From Streptomyces sp. Ncost-T10-10d (lineage in GTDB: Bacteria; Actinomycetota; Actinomycetes; Streptomycetales; Streptomycetaceae): a DNA stretch of 64,000 bases. How positions within the stretch are numbered: the first letter of the stretch is position 1; every line of letters begins with the position of its first letter. Positions 29,282-38,352 of the stretch are shown piece by piece. The translations under genes and the position numbers were made by a program. The notes beneath the pieces are model-generated. The model saw nothing but the letters and a program-made list of their open reading frames with translations, ran no database searches and was not told the origin of the DNA. The stretch is from assembly GCF_900091955.1 (NCBI RefSeq), contig NZ_FMDF01000049.1, positions 62,001 to 126,000 of the forward strand. Direction: 5' to 3'.

Positions 29282-29880
29282 ATGAGGACTGCGCCATGCC
29301 TTTCTTCACTGCCCCTGGCGGCACCGGCGCTCGTCTACCGCGTCGTGGGTGAGGGCGAGCCGCTGCTCCGCCTTCCCGGTGGGCCCATGCGTGCCGGTGC
29401 CTACCGCGGTGATCTCGGTGCACTGTCGAAGCGGCGCCGGCTGATCACGCTCGACCTGCGGGGCACCGGTGACTCCTCCGCTCCCGCCGGCCCGGCCGCG
29501 TACCGCTGCGATCGACAGGTCGTCGACGCCGAGCACTCCGTGATCATCTCGGTCTCGGCCGCGTCGACGTGCTCGCGCATTCGGCGGGCGGCGATCTCGC
29601 CCTTCTGCATGCGGCTCGGCACCCGCGGCGCCCCCGCACCCTGACCCCGATCACCGCCCGTGCGTGAGCCCTCGATGCCGACTTCACCCACGAGCACCGC
29701 CGGGAGGCGGCTGCCCTGCGCAAGGCCGAGCCGTGGTTCGGGCCGCACGCGACGCCTACGAACGAATCCGGACCGGCGCCGACTCCCCCCTGGCTCGACG
29801 CCCCCGCCGATTCCCCCACCGTAGAGGCGTTCCTCACTCATGGGTGCGGCGGGCAGGCGGTCCGACTCGACCGGACGGAA
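29282..29880 (+). pseudogene. Alpha/beta hydrolase pseudogene (frameshift plus stop)
   Basis: One frame gives VYRVVGEGEPLLRLPGGPM and LITLDLRGTGDSSAP. Homology then changes frame near 29535 to [28 protein letters not shown], which holds the nucleophile elbow HSAGG. That frame ends at an internal TGA near 29666 but reads on as FTHEHRREAAALRKAEPWFG. So at least one frameshift and one stop codon interrupt a proline-iminopeptidase-like hydrolase. The end is lost near the start of the XRE-TPR gene's 3' end at 29882. Confidence 0.75.
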
Positions 29881-29881
29881 C

Positions 29882-31297
29882 TCAGGCGGTGGACGGCCGA
29901 ACCGGCGCCGGTCCCAGTGTGGTGCTGCCGGGAGAGGCCCGATGCCCGAGCCCGGTCCGGTACGCGTCCATCGCCGCCTCGGTCCGCCCCAGGCGTCGTA
30001 GCAGATCGCCCAGGAGCCGGCAGATGTCCGCGAGATCACCTGCGGCGCCCGCCCGCTCCAGCATGGCCAGCGCGGTGACGTAGTGCTCCTCGGCGGAATC
30101 GAGGTTGCCCTGCTCCTCGTGGATGAGGCCGAGAAGCCGGTGCGCGCCGCCGGCGTGGACCGATCCCCGGTCGGGGTGCAGTTCGCCCAGGAGCCGATGC
30201 AGCAACTCCTGGGCCTGGGAGGCCTTGCCGCGCCTGCGCAGTACGTCCGCCAGCTCCACCTCGACCTGCGCCGTGTACAGGGGGGCCCGTTTCGACGCCA
30301 GCATGTCGCGGGCGGCGCGCAGCTCGGTCTCGGCGCCGGACAGGTCGCCGTCCTGTGCGTGGACGTAGCCCCGCATCCAGTGGCAGTGCGCCAACTCCGT
30401 GCGGATCTGCAGCTGTTGGTAGATCTCGGCCGCCTTGGCGAGGGAAGCGTCGGCTTCCGTGGTGCGGCCCGCTGCGATGAGCGTGCGCGCGACGCTCCGG
30501 TGCAGTCCGGCGACCAGCTCCGGATCGGACACCTGCGGTGCGAGAGCCAGTGCCAGCTCGCCCGCCTGTGCGGCGCGGGCATGGGCGCCCATGTCCATGT
30601 ACGGCGCGATCACGGCCGTGTACAGCAGCAGGAGTGCGCCGGGGTCCTGCAGGCCGGAGGCGTTGAGCTCGTCGATGGCACTCTCCAGCAGGTAGCAGGC
30701 GTACCGGAGTTCACCTGCCAGTAGATGGGCGACCGCCCGGCCGCGGACGGCCGGGGCGCGCAGGGGGAGCGGTGCGTCGGCGAGCAGCCTCTCCGCGGCC
30801 TCGAAGTGGCCGCGGGCCGCGGGCAGATCGCCCGTCTCCAGGGCGCACTGGCCGAGCCCGAGCAGGGCTGCGGCGTGTTCGCTGTCGAGTCCGTGTCCAT
30901 CGGCCTCGGCGAGCAGCCGGGTGTAGGTGGCGGCGGCGTCCTCGGCGGCCCCGGTGGCCAGTGTTCGTTGGGCCTCGACGAGCTTCAGCCGCAGCTCGGT
31001 GGCGAGATGGGCGGGGCGTCCGGTCGCCATTTCCTCGTACGTCACGCCCAGCCGGTCCGCGAGGTGGCGTACGGCCGCCTCCGACGGGCGGACCCGGCCC
31101 GCCTCCAGGGTGGAGATATAGGCGGGGGTGTAGGAAGGCTCGGCGAGCTGTCGCTGGGTCAGTCCGCGTTCGGCACGCAGCCGTTGTACGCGCCGACCGA
31201 TGGCTCCGGGGTCGTCGTAGCCCGGGCCGTGCGCGTCGTCCGGCCCGTGGCCGGAGCCCGCTCCGGTGCCTCGTCCCGTTGTGCGCTTCTCGTTCAT
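29882..31297 (-). CDS. XRE-type regulator with TPR repeats
   Basis: A 471-residue protein: a disordered Gly-rich start, an HTH_3 domain (IGRRVQRLRAERGLTQRQLA ... YISTLEAGRVRPSEAAVRHLAD, residues about 33-85), then about nine TPR-like helical repeats rich in Ala and Leu to near residue 450. Such proteins are common in Streptomyces and often regulate development or respond to peptides bound by the TPRs. The start at 31297 (AAGGGGCGGC upstream) is preferred over one 26 codons earlier. It is divergent from the secreted M64 peptidase, a possible target. Confidence 0.88.
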   Translation of the reverse strand: MNEKRTTGRGTGAGSGHGPDDAHGPGYDDPGAIGRRVQRLRAERGLTQRQLAEPSYTPAYISTLEAGRVRPSEAAVRHLADRLGVTYEEMATGRPAHLATELRLKLVEAQRTLATGAAEDAAATYTRLLAEADGHGLDSEHAAALLGLGQCALETGDLPAARGHFEAAERLLADAPLPLRAPAVRGRAVAHLLAGELRYACYLLESAIDELNASGLQDPGALLLLYTAVIAPYMDMGAHARAAQAGELALALAPQVSDPELVAGLHRSVARTLIAAGRTTEADASLAKAAEIYQQLQIRTELAHCHWMRGYVHAQDGDLSGAETELRAARDMLASKRAPLYTAQVEVELADVLRRRGKASQAQELLHRLLGELHPDRGSVHAGGAHRLLGLIHEEQGNLDSAEEHYVTALAMLERAGAAGDLADICRLLGDLLRRLGRTEAAMDAYRTGLGHRASPGSTTLGPAPVRPSTA

Positions 31298-31501
31298 CGC
31301 GCCGCCCCTTCTGCCTCGCACGGCCTCGAAATGCGGCCCATACATCGTAAATGCCCGGTTACGAGCCTCAACCACGCGACTCCTGGGCCTTGTTCGGAGC
31401 CCCGCACCCTTCTAGGTTAAGCATCGCATTAAATCCATTTAACCAGTGAGTTACATGCTGGTCGTGTCCCGGAAGTGCCCCGGAAATCACAGGAGTCGTC
31501 C

Positions 31502-32917
31502 ATGCGTATACGCCCCCACACGCGCCGAACAGCAGTATCGGTGTCGGGACTTGCTCTCGTCGGCCTTCTGGCGGCGACCGCCGCCACCACCCCCGCGTCA
31601 GCCGCCCCCACGGGCACTGATGGTGGCCGGCGCGTCGAGGCCGAGTACTTCCCCGACCCCGGCGGCCCGGGCAGGACCGTGGAGGTCCCCGTCGCCTCCC
31701 CCACGCAGAGGGGCAGAGGCGCCGCCGCCCCGCTGAGCACCGCCGAGGCCGCACTCGACGGCACGGTGGGCAAGCAGGCCGTGACCGGTCCCACCGACGA
31801 CCGCCTGGACATCGTGATCATCGGCGATGGCTACACGGCCGGCCAGCAGGACGACTTCCACGCGGACGCCACCGCCAAGTGGGCCGACATCGCCGCCCTG
31901 GAGCCGTACAAGAGCTACCAGGGTCTGTTCAATGTCTGGACCGTCGATGCCGTCTCCAACGAGTCCGGCGTCAGCGGAGACCCCGGAGCGGACACCGTCA
32001 AGGACACCGCACTCGGCAGCTACTTCTGGTGCTCGGACACCGAGCGGCTGATCTGCACCGACATCGACAAGGTGGCCGCCTACGCCGCCAAGGCCCCGGC
32101 CGCGGACCTCGTGGTCGTCATCGCCAACTCCACCAAGTACGGCGGCGCGGGCTACTCCGGACTCCAGGCCGAGGGTTACCCCTTCAACGGAGTCTCCACG
32201 CTCTCCTCCGACCACGCCTCGTCCAGCCTGATCGCCGCGCATGAGATCGGGCACTCGGTGGGCCTGCTCGACGACGAGTACACCTACGAGGCGTACGGCA
32301 CCTGGACCGGAGGCGAGCCGGGCGGAATCAACTCCACCACCTATACGCCCGCGCAACTCACCGAGAAGCGAGCCAAGTGGTACCGCTGGCTGGGGCAGAG
32401 CGACCCGGCGGGCGGTACCGTCGGCACGTACGAGGGCAGCGCCTACTACCCGTTCGGCATCTACCGCCCGACTGCCTCATCGATCATGCGCGAGCTGAGC
32501 AACACCGCGTTCAACCTGCCGGGACGCGAGGCGATGATCGCCGGGTTCTACCGCGGGGGCAACGCACTGAGCAGCACCGTCGACACGGACGACACCGTCG
32601 GACCGGGCCGCCGTATCGCGGTGACCCTGGCGGACCTCACCACCGTCGGCGTCGAGCCCCACACGCACGGGCGCCCCGATGCCACCACCGGACTCGCCAG
32701 GACCGATCTGCGCTGGTACGTCGACGGCGTCGAGAAGGTCGCAGCCCGGGGACGTACTTCTGTCACCCCGGCCTCGCTCGGAGTTCACGCGGACGGTCGC
32801 AGCCACAGGGTGACCGCCGAGGCCGTGGACCGTACGGACGCCATCCGCGACCCCGCCGTCCGTGCCCTGGCCACCGACACCCTCACCTGGCGCGTCAGGC
32901 CGACCGGACACCGGTAG
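31502..32917 (+). CDS. Secreted M64 family metallopeptidase
   Basis: A 471-residue protein with a twin-Arg-free signal peptide (MRIRPHTRRTAVSVSG, hydrophobic stretch, PASAAP cleavage). The M64 domain contains DRLDIVIIGDGYTAGQQ near residue 100 and the zinc site AAHEIGHSVGLLDDE near 245, where the His pair and Glu are visible. M64 members include the Clostridium IgA protease. A C-terminal beta-rich region follows with no clear anchor. AGGAG lies 6 bp before the ATG. Parts of this gene occur again as a relic at 11.2-11.6 kb. Confidence 0.9.
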   Translation: MRIRPHTRRTAVSVSGLALVGLLAATAATTPASAAPTGTDGGRRVEAEYFPDPGGPGRTVEVPVASPTQRGRGAAAPLSTAEAALDGTVGKQAVTGPTDDRLDIVIIGDGYTAGQQDDFHADATAKWADIAALEPYKSYQGLFNVWTVDAVSNESGVSGDPGADTVKDTALGSYFWCSDTERLICTDIDKVAAYAAKAPAADLVVVIANSTKYGGAGYSGLQAEGYPFNGVSTLSSDHASSSLIAAHEIGHSVGLLDDEYTYEAYGTWTGGEPGGINSTTYTPAQLTEKRAKWYRWLGQSDPAGGTVGTYEGSAYYPFGIYRPTASSIMRELSNTAFNLPGREAMIAGFYRGGNALSSTVDTDDTVGPGRRIAVTLADLTTVGVEPHTHGRPDATTGLARTDLRWYVDGVEKVAARGRTSVTPASLGVHADGRSHRVTAEAVDRTDAIRDPAVRALATDTLTWRVRPTGHR

Positions 32918-32924
32918 CGGTTCC

Positions 32925-33722
32925 TCAGGCGATGATCGGGACGACGGCCTCGGGCGTCAGCATCCGGAAGGTGAACGCCTGGTGGAAGTAGAGCCGGATG
33001 GTGGTCGCGTCGTGGTCCTGATAGCCGATCGACAGATCCTGGCCCAGGCACAGTTCGAAGTCGCCGCCACGGGTGGACAGAAGTACACCACCCGCGACGG
33101 CGGGCGCCCAGAGGATCTGGTCGTCGAGCAGCCGGGCCAGATGGGTCGCCACCGGATATCCGTGGTCGGAGGTCTCGGTCGCCTCGGTGAAGGCGTCGGC
33201 ACCGAGCAGCAGCCGGTACGGCCCGTCGACACCGGCCAGCCGCAGTTGGGTGAGTGCCTGGCTGACGGCGGCCGGGTAGTCGCGGGCGTCGGCCGGCAGC
33301 GGCAGCGGGGAGTGCGAGGAGCCGTCCCGAAGTCCGGTGATGCCGGCCGACGCGTACCCGTCGATGATCGCCATGTCCTCGGCGAACGCACAGGTGCGGG
33401 CCGCGTCCTTGACGGGTTGCCAGTCGCTGTCGTCGGAACCGCGCTCGACGTCGTCCACGGCCGACCGGGTCACCGTGAACGGCACCCGCCAGTCGATGAC
33501 GGGCACCGAGGTGCGGGCCCGGGCGATCACGTCCGGCGTGGGGGGATCGATGTTGCGTAGATGACCGTCGCTGATGGCCGCCAGCTCGGGGCCGTCCGGG
33601 CCGGTCACATCGACGACACGGCGGCCCGCCACATGGCGGCTGAAGGTGCGCCGGGCCTCTTCTTCGATCTGGTCCCAGGCGGCTTCCGTGACAGGGGCGA
33701 GTTCGCGGTGGAGGTTGTTCAT
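32925..33722 (-). CDS. Family 1 encapsulin shell protein
   Basis: A 265-residue HK97-fold shell protein of the linocin-M18 family: NNLHRELAPVTEAAWDQIEEEA at the N-terminus, FSRHVAGRRVVDVTGPDG, VPFTVTRSAVDDVERGSDDSDW, ARTCAFAEDMAIIDGYASAGI and YRLLLGADAFTEATETSDHGYP. Family 1 shells assemble into about 24-nm compartments. The ATG overlaps the stop of the DyP gene (ATGA), giving a cargo-shell operon. It ends 7 bp from the convergent M64 gene. Confidence 0.95.
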   Translation of the reverse strand: MNNLHRELAPVTEAAWDQIEEEARRTFSRHVAGRRVVDVTGPDGPELAAISDGHLRNIDPPTPDVIARARTSVPVIDWRVPFTVTRSAVDDVERGSDDSDWQPVKDAARTCAFAEDMAIIDGYASAGITGLRDGSSHSPLPLPADARDYPAAVSQALTQLRLAGVDGPYRLLLGADAFTEATETSDHGYPVATHLARLLDDQILWAPAVAGGVLLSTRGGDFELCLGQDLSIGYQDHDATTIRLYFHQAFTFRMLTPEAVVPIIA

Positions 33723-34795
33723 CACTGGGCGCTTTCTTGCAGGCTGCCGATGTGCAGCGAACCGTCGTCCGAACGGACCGGGGCCGGGTCCTGCGCCACC
33801 GCCGGCGCGGACGCCGGCTCCGGCAGGGCCTCGGTCGCGGTCACCGCGGGCGACGGCGGCGGGGCGTCGAAGAAGTCGGCGCTGGGGACGTAGAAGAGCG
33901 TGCCGGTGACCGCCGTCGAGAAGTCGAGGATGCGGTCGTACGTGCCGGTCGGATTGCCGAGGAACATATTGCGGAGCATCTGTTCGGTCACGCCCGGGTC
34001 GGCGGCATATCCGATGAAATACGTGCCGAACTCGCCCTGTTCGAAGCTGCCGAACGGCATGTTGGCCCGCAGGATCTCGCGTTCCGTGCCGTCCGGGTCG
34101 GTGATCGTATTGAGGGCGACATGCGAGTCGGTGGGCTTGACGTCGTCGGACAGCTCGATGTCGGCGAACTTCGTACGGCCGATGACCTGCTCCTGCGCCT
34201 CGGTGCTCAGCGTGTTCCAGGACGCGAGGTCGTGCAGATACTTCTGCACGATGACATAACTGCCACCCGCAAACCCCGGATCCTCGGCGCCGACCAGGGC
34301 CGCCGACCGCGCACCCGCCCCCACGGGGTTCTCGGTGCCGTCGACGAAGCCGAGCAGATCCCGGTGGTCGAAGTAGCGGAACCCCTGCGTCTCGTCGACG
34401 ACCTTCACCCCGCCTCCGAGCCGGTCGAGGAACTGCGCCGCCCACTCGTAACACACGTCCATCCGCTCGGCCCGGATATGGAGCAGCAGGTCCCCCGGAG
34501 TGGCGGGGGCATGATGCCGGGCACCGTGCAGCTCCTGGAACGGGTGCAGCCTCGCAGGGCGCGGCCCCGCGAACAGCCGGTCCCAGGCGTGGGAACCGAA
34601 GCCGATCACAGAGACCAGGTCGGTGCCCGGGAACCGGAACCCGATGGAGCGGGCGATCGCCGCCAGATCCGGCAGCACCTTGCGCACGACGGCCTCACCA
34701 CCGGGCTCGATCGTGGCAACCAGGATCAGGGCCGCGGTGGTCAGCGGCGTGACGACGGGCTGGGCCGCGACCGGTTCCGGCGTGGCGTCGGGCAT
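33722..34795 (-). CDS. DyP-type peroxidase, encapsulin cargo
   Basis: A 357-residue B-type dye-decolourising peroxidase. It has the GFVDGTENP motif with the catalytic Asp near residue 150, a heme-ligand region DSHVALN, and a distal Arg in REILRANMPFG. After a Pro/Ala-rich linker the C-terminus reads DDGSLHIGSLQESAQ. The SLHIGSL part is a classic encapsulin targeting peptide that docks inside the shell. It precedes and overlaps the shell gene, so this is a standard peroxidase nanocompartment. Confidence 0.95.
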   Translation of the reverse strand: MPDATPEPVAAQPVVTPLTTAALILVATIEPGGEAVVRKVLPDLAAIARSIGFRFPGTDLVSVIGFGSHAWDRLFAGPRPARLHPFQELHGARHHAPATPGDLLLHIRAERMDVCYEWAAQFLDRLGGGVKVVDETQGFRYFDHRDLLGFVDGTENPVGAGARSAALVGAEDPGFAGGSYVIVQKYLHDLASWNTLSTEAQEQVIGRTKFADIELSDDVKPTDSHVALNTITDPDGTEREILRANMPFGSFEQGEFGTYFIGYAADPGVTEQMLRNMFLGNPTGTYDRILDFSTAVTGTLFYVPSADFFDAPPPSPAVTATEALPEPASAPAVAQDPAPVRSDDGSLHIGSLQESAQ

Positions 34796-35146
34796 ACGGG
34801 GGCTCCATGGGGCGTCAGCGATGCGGAACGACAGCGGGCCAGCCGCGCGGGGGCGACAAATGGGCCCGCTGCTACTTACGCACACGCACGGCGACGCCGC
34901 ACCCCGGGGCACGCCGACCGGGCGACCGTGCGCGGGGACCTGGGATCGCCCTGGTCTCCGCCGTGCTTCCGGCTCCGCTCGCGGCGCAACTGCTGAAGAA
35001 GCCGGCCTGACGAGGGGCGCCCGCACCTTCGGGGTGCACGGCGGCACAGCCAGGGCATGGAGGCCGGCGGTCTTGGATCCGGGCGAGGCCATCTCGAAGG
35101 CCGTTCGCGAGCCGTGGTCGTGGAGCGCGCACCGGCGCCCCTCGCA
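34796..35146. other. Non-coding stretch upstream of the DyP operon
   Basis: No gene with codon bias was found in this 351-bp gap between DyP and gnd, both on the minus strand. It should contain the DyP-encapsulin promoter, but I could not pick out a confident OxyR- or Rex-like site. Confidence 0.4.
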
Positions 35147-36589
35147 TCAGCCCGCTTCGATCTCGGAGCGATCGCCGCCCCAGAGCGTGTGGAAGGAGCC
35201 CTCGCGGTCGGTGCGCCGATAGGTGTGCGCGCCGAAGAAGTCCCGCTGCCCCTGGGTGAGCGCCGCGGGCAGCCGGCCCGCGCGCAGCCCGTCGTAGTAC
35301 GAGAGCGCGGCCGCGAACCCGGGCGTCGGCACCCCCTGCCGCACCGCCTCGGCGACGACCGCGCGCCAGTCGTCCTGCGCCCCGCCGATCTCCTGGGCGA
35401 ACTGTTCGTCGGAGAGCAGACTCAGCAGGTCGGGGCGGGTGTCGTAGGCCGCCCTGATCCGGTCCAGGAACGCGGCCCGGATGATGCACCCGGCCCGCCA
35501 GATCGCCGCCACGGCGCCGAGGTCGATGTTCCAGTCGTACGTCTCGCTGCCCGCCCGGATCTGGTGGAACCCCTGCGTGTACGAGACGATCTTGGACGCG
35601 TACAGCGCCTGCTCCACCCGGTCGGCGAAGGCGGCGGCCTCCGTCTCGCCGAGCGCCGTGGCCGACGGGCCCGCCAGACCCTTCGCCGCCTGGCGCAGAT
35701 CCGCGTGGCCGGACAGCGAGCGGGCGAAGACGGCCTCCGCGATACCGGAGACGGGCACCCCCAGATCCAGCGCGATCTGCACCGTCCAGCGGCCCGTGCC
35801 CTTCTGCTCCGCCCGGTCCTGCACGATGTCGACGAAGGGCTTCGAGGTCGCCGCGTCGGTATGGGCGAGGACCTCTGCCGTGATCTCGATCAGATACGAG
35901 TCGAGACGCCCGGTGTTCCAGCTGCGGAAGGTCTCGGCGATCTTCGCGGGGGAGTAGCCCGCCACCGTACGCAGCAGGTCGTACGCCTCCGCGATCAGCT
36001 GCATGTCGGCGTATTCGATGCCGTTGTGGACCATCTTCACGAAGTGCCCGGCACCGTCGGGACCGATGTGAGTGGTGCACGGGGAACCGTCCTTGGCTTT
36101 GGCGGCGATCTTCTCCAGCAGCGGCCCCAGCGATTCGTACGACCGGGACGAGCCGCCCGGCATGATGCTCGGCCCGTTCAGCGCGCCCTCCTCGCCGCCC
36201 GAGATGCCGACGCCCACGAAGTGGATGCCGCGCTCGCGCAGCTGCTTCTCACGGCGACGGGTGTCCTCGAAGTGCGCATTGCCGCCGTCGATGATGACGT
36301 CGCCCTCCTCCAGGAGCGGGGCGAACTCCTGGATCACGGCATCCGTCGGATCACCCGCCTTCACCATGATGATCAGCCGACGCGGACGTTCCAGCGCCGC
36401 GACGAACTCCTCCGGCGCACGCGCGGCCACGAAGGAGCCCTCGTCGCCGAACTCCTCGATCAGGGCGTCCGTCTTCGAGGCAGTCCGGTTGTGCACGGCG
36501 ACCGTGAAGCCGTTGCGGGCGAAGTTACGAGCGAGATTGCGGCCCATGACCGCGAGTCCTGTGACGCCGATCTGCGCAGTGCCGCTCAT
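35147..36589 (-). CDS. gnd: 6-phosphogluconate dehydrogenase, decarboxylating
   Basis: A 480-residue Gnd of the standard long type: IGVTGLAVMGRNLARNFARNG (NADP binding, residues 6-26), VIIDGGNAHFEDTRRR, GVGISGGEEGALNGPSIMPGG near 130, HFVKMVHNGIEYADMQLIAEA (catalytic Lys-Asn) and the tail GGDRSEIEAG. It oxidises 6-phosphogluconate to ribulose 5-phosphate in the pentose phosphate pathway and makes NADPH. The ATG at 36589 matches other Streptomyces Gnd starts; a TTG at 36604 is possible. Confidence 0.97.
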   Translation of the reverse strand: MSGTAQIGVTGLAVMGRNLARNFARNGFTVAVHNRTASKTDALIEEFGDEGSFVAARAPEEFVAALERPRRLIIMVKAGDPTDAVIQEFAPLLEEGDVIIDGGNAHFEDTRRREKQLRERGIHFVGVGISGGEEGALNGPSIMPGGSSRSYESLGPLLEKIAAKAKDGSPCTTHIGPDGAGHFVKMVHNGIEYADMQLIAEAYDLLRTVAGYSPAKIAETFRSWNTGRLDSYLIEITAEVLAHTDAATSKPFVDIVQDRAEQKGTGRWTVQIALDLGVPVSGIAEAVFARSLSGHADLRQAAKGLAGPSATALGETEAAAFADRVEQALYASKIVSYTQGFHQIRAGSETYDWNIDLGAVAAIWRAGCIIRAAFLDRIRAAYDTRPDLLSLLSDEQFAQEIGGAQDDWRAVVAEAVRQGVPTPGFAAALSYYDGLRAGRLPAALTQGQRDFFGAHTYRRTDREGSFHTLWGGDRSEIEAG

Positions 36590-36870
36590 CTGTGTGCTCT
36601 GCAATCTGTCGGGAATGACGGGATCTCCAGTATGGATTCGGGGCGCGGGGACGGCCTGTTCGGGATGGGCCGTATGGGCGCCCCGCGAGCGACGCCGGAA
36701 CGTTGCGTGGCCTGTTGTCGGGCACCGAGATCGGCAAGAGCGGGATCACCGCGCTCGCCCGGTGCGTCGGGATGAGCCCGGCCGGCCGTCTGTGGGTGCG
36801 GTCGGTCCTCGGCCGCGCCGCCACGCGCCAGGCAACTCTCCTCCGGCGAAGGCCGGATGACCGGCGCAGT

Positions 36871-36910
36871 CGTCAGCCCTCGTACCCGATGCACGGTACG
36901 AGGGCTGACG
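36871..36910. terminator. Perfect 16-bp hairpin upstream of the rpf gene
   Basis: Arms CGTCAGCCCTCGTACC and its exact complement with an 8-base loop lie 147 bp before the wall-hydrolase start, in the 467-bp divergent gap behind gnd. It could stop antisense or read-through transcription, or be an attenuator of the rpf leader. No U-tract follows. The rest of 36590-37056 shows no gene. Confidence 0.6.
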
Positions 36911-37056
36911 AGTGCACCGGCCACGGACCTCGGGCGGCGGTGTCCCCTGGGCCGTCCGTGACGGGTGAGCCGCTGTCGCTCCCTTGTCATCGGCCTTTGT
37001 CTGCCCATAAGTTGGGCGCTTGCGACGTGTCCTACTGCCAGTGGGGGAGCCAAGTC

Positions 37057-38352
37057 ATGGCCGCAAACGGACGGCACCGCAGATATCAGCCCAGCCGGCT
37101 CAACCGTGCCTCGCTCACGGTGACCGCCGGCGGTGCGGGCATTGCCCTCCCGCTCATCGCAGCCGCCTCGGCAGGCGCCGCTTCGACGGATGTCTGGGAG
37201 AAGGTGGCCGCCTGTGAGTCCACCGGCGACTGGCACATCAACAGTGGCAACGGCTACTTCGGTGGTCTTCAGTTCACCCGGTCGACGTGGGCGGCCTACG
37301 GCGGCACGGTCTACGCCCCGCGCGCCGATCTGGCCACCAAGGACCAGCAGATAGCCATCGCCGAGAAGGTGCTCGAAGGGCAGGGACCCGGCGCCTGGCC
37401 GGGCTGCTCGACACGGGCGGGGCTGACCAGTGGCGGGGAAGCCCCCGGCATCAACCCGCAGTCGGAGCGGACCAGCCACTTACAGGCGCCCGGGAAGGCT
37501 GCTGCCGGGAAGCCGGAGACGAAGCGGACGTCCACGCCCGCCAAGCCGACCACTGTCCCCGGCAAGCGCGAGTCGTACACCGTGGCCCATGGTGACTCGC
37601 TCTCCGCGATCGCTGCGACCGAGCATGTCCGGGGCGGCTGGCAGCACCTGTACGCGGCGAACCGCACGGTCGTGGGGGACGATCCGGATCTCATCCTTCC
37701 CGGACAGCGCCTGAGCCTGGATGTGGCCCAGGCGCCGAAGGCGGGTTCCAGGACGGGCTCGACATCCGCCGCGCAGCCGAAGACCGCACCGAGCCAGAAG
37801 GCGAAGCCGCGGCACCGGACCGCCGAGCCGAAGCAGCAACCGGCCACGTCGCACCATCAAGCCACGAAGCCGCAGCACCGGACGACCGAGCCGAAGCAGC
37901 ACCCGAAGAAGGCCGAGAGCCACAAGCCGCAGCGGGCGGAGAAGCACTCCTACACTCTCGTCGCCCCGGTTGCGGCAGGTATCGGTACCCCGTACCACCG
38001 GGCCGGTTCCTGGGCCAGTGGCTATCACACCGGTGTCGACTTCCCCGTCCCGACCGGCACTTCGGTGAAGGCGGTCGGCTCCGGCACCGTCGTCTCGGCG
38101 GGCTGGGCGGGGGCGTACGGATACCAGATCGTCATCCGGCACAGCGACGGCAAGTACAGCCAGTACGCGCATCTGTCCGCGCTTCATGTGCGTGAGGGCC
38201 GGCATGTCTCCGCAGGCCAGCGGATTGCGCGCTCGGGCTCCACCGGGAACGTCACCGGCCCGCACCTGCACTTCGAGATCCGTACCGGCCCCGGTTACGG
38301 CTCGGACATCGACCCGCTGGGCTACCTCAGGGCGGGCGGCGTCAGCGTCTGA
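37057..38352 (+). CDS. Rpf-LysM-M23 cell-wall hydrolase
   Basis: A 431-residue secreted protein with three wall domains. A signal peptide covers residues 1-42. An Rpf/transglycosylase domain (VWEKVAACESTGDWHINSGNGY, catalytic Glu in CES) runs to about 118. A LysM domain (YTVAHGDSLSAIAATEH) sits near 172-220. A Lys/Gln/Pro/His linker leads to an M23 endopeptidase with HTGVD and HLHFE zinc motifs near 325-410. Rpf proteins promote spore germination and revival. Codon 142 is TTA (37480-37482), so bldA control is possible. It overlaps the convergent transporter gene by 31 bp. Confidence 0.95.
   Translation: MAANGRHRRYQPSRLNRASLTVTAGGAGIALPLIAAASAGAASTDVWEKVAACESTGDWHINSGNGYFGGLQFTRSTWAAYGGTVYAPRADLATKDQQIAIAEKVLEGQGPGAWPGCSTRAGLTSGGEAPGINPQSERTSHLQAPGKAAAGKPETKRTSTPAKPTTVPGKRESYTVAHGDSLSAIAATEHVRGGWQHLYAANRTVVGDDPDLILPGQRLSLDVAQAPKAGSRTGSTSAAQPKTAPSQKAKPRHRTAEPKQQPATSHHQATKPQHRTTEPKQHPKKAESHKPQRAEKHSYTLVAPVAAGIGTPYHRAGSWASGYHTGVDFPVPTGTSVKAVGSGTVVSAGWAGAYGYQIVIRHSDGKYSQYAHLSALHVREGRHVSAGQRIARSGSTGNVTGPHLHFEIRTGPGYGSDIDPLGYLRAGGVSV

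Noticed and set aside
36590..37056. c-di-AMP (ydaO-type) riboswitch before the rpf gene
   Set aside because: Such a switch is known before rpfA in Streptomyces, but I could not find its conserved sequence blocks here, only the simple hairpin.
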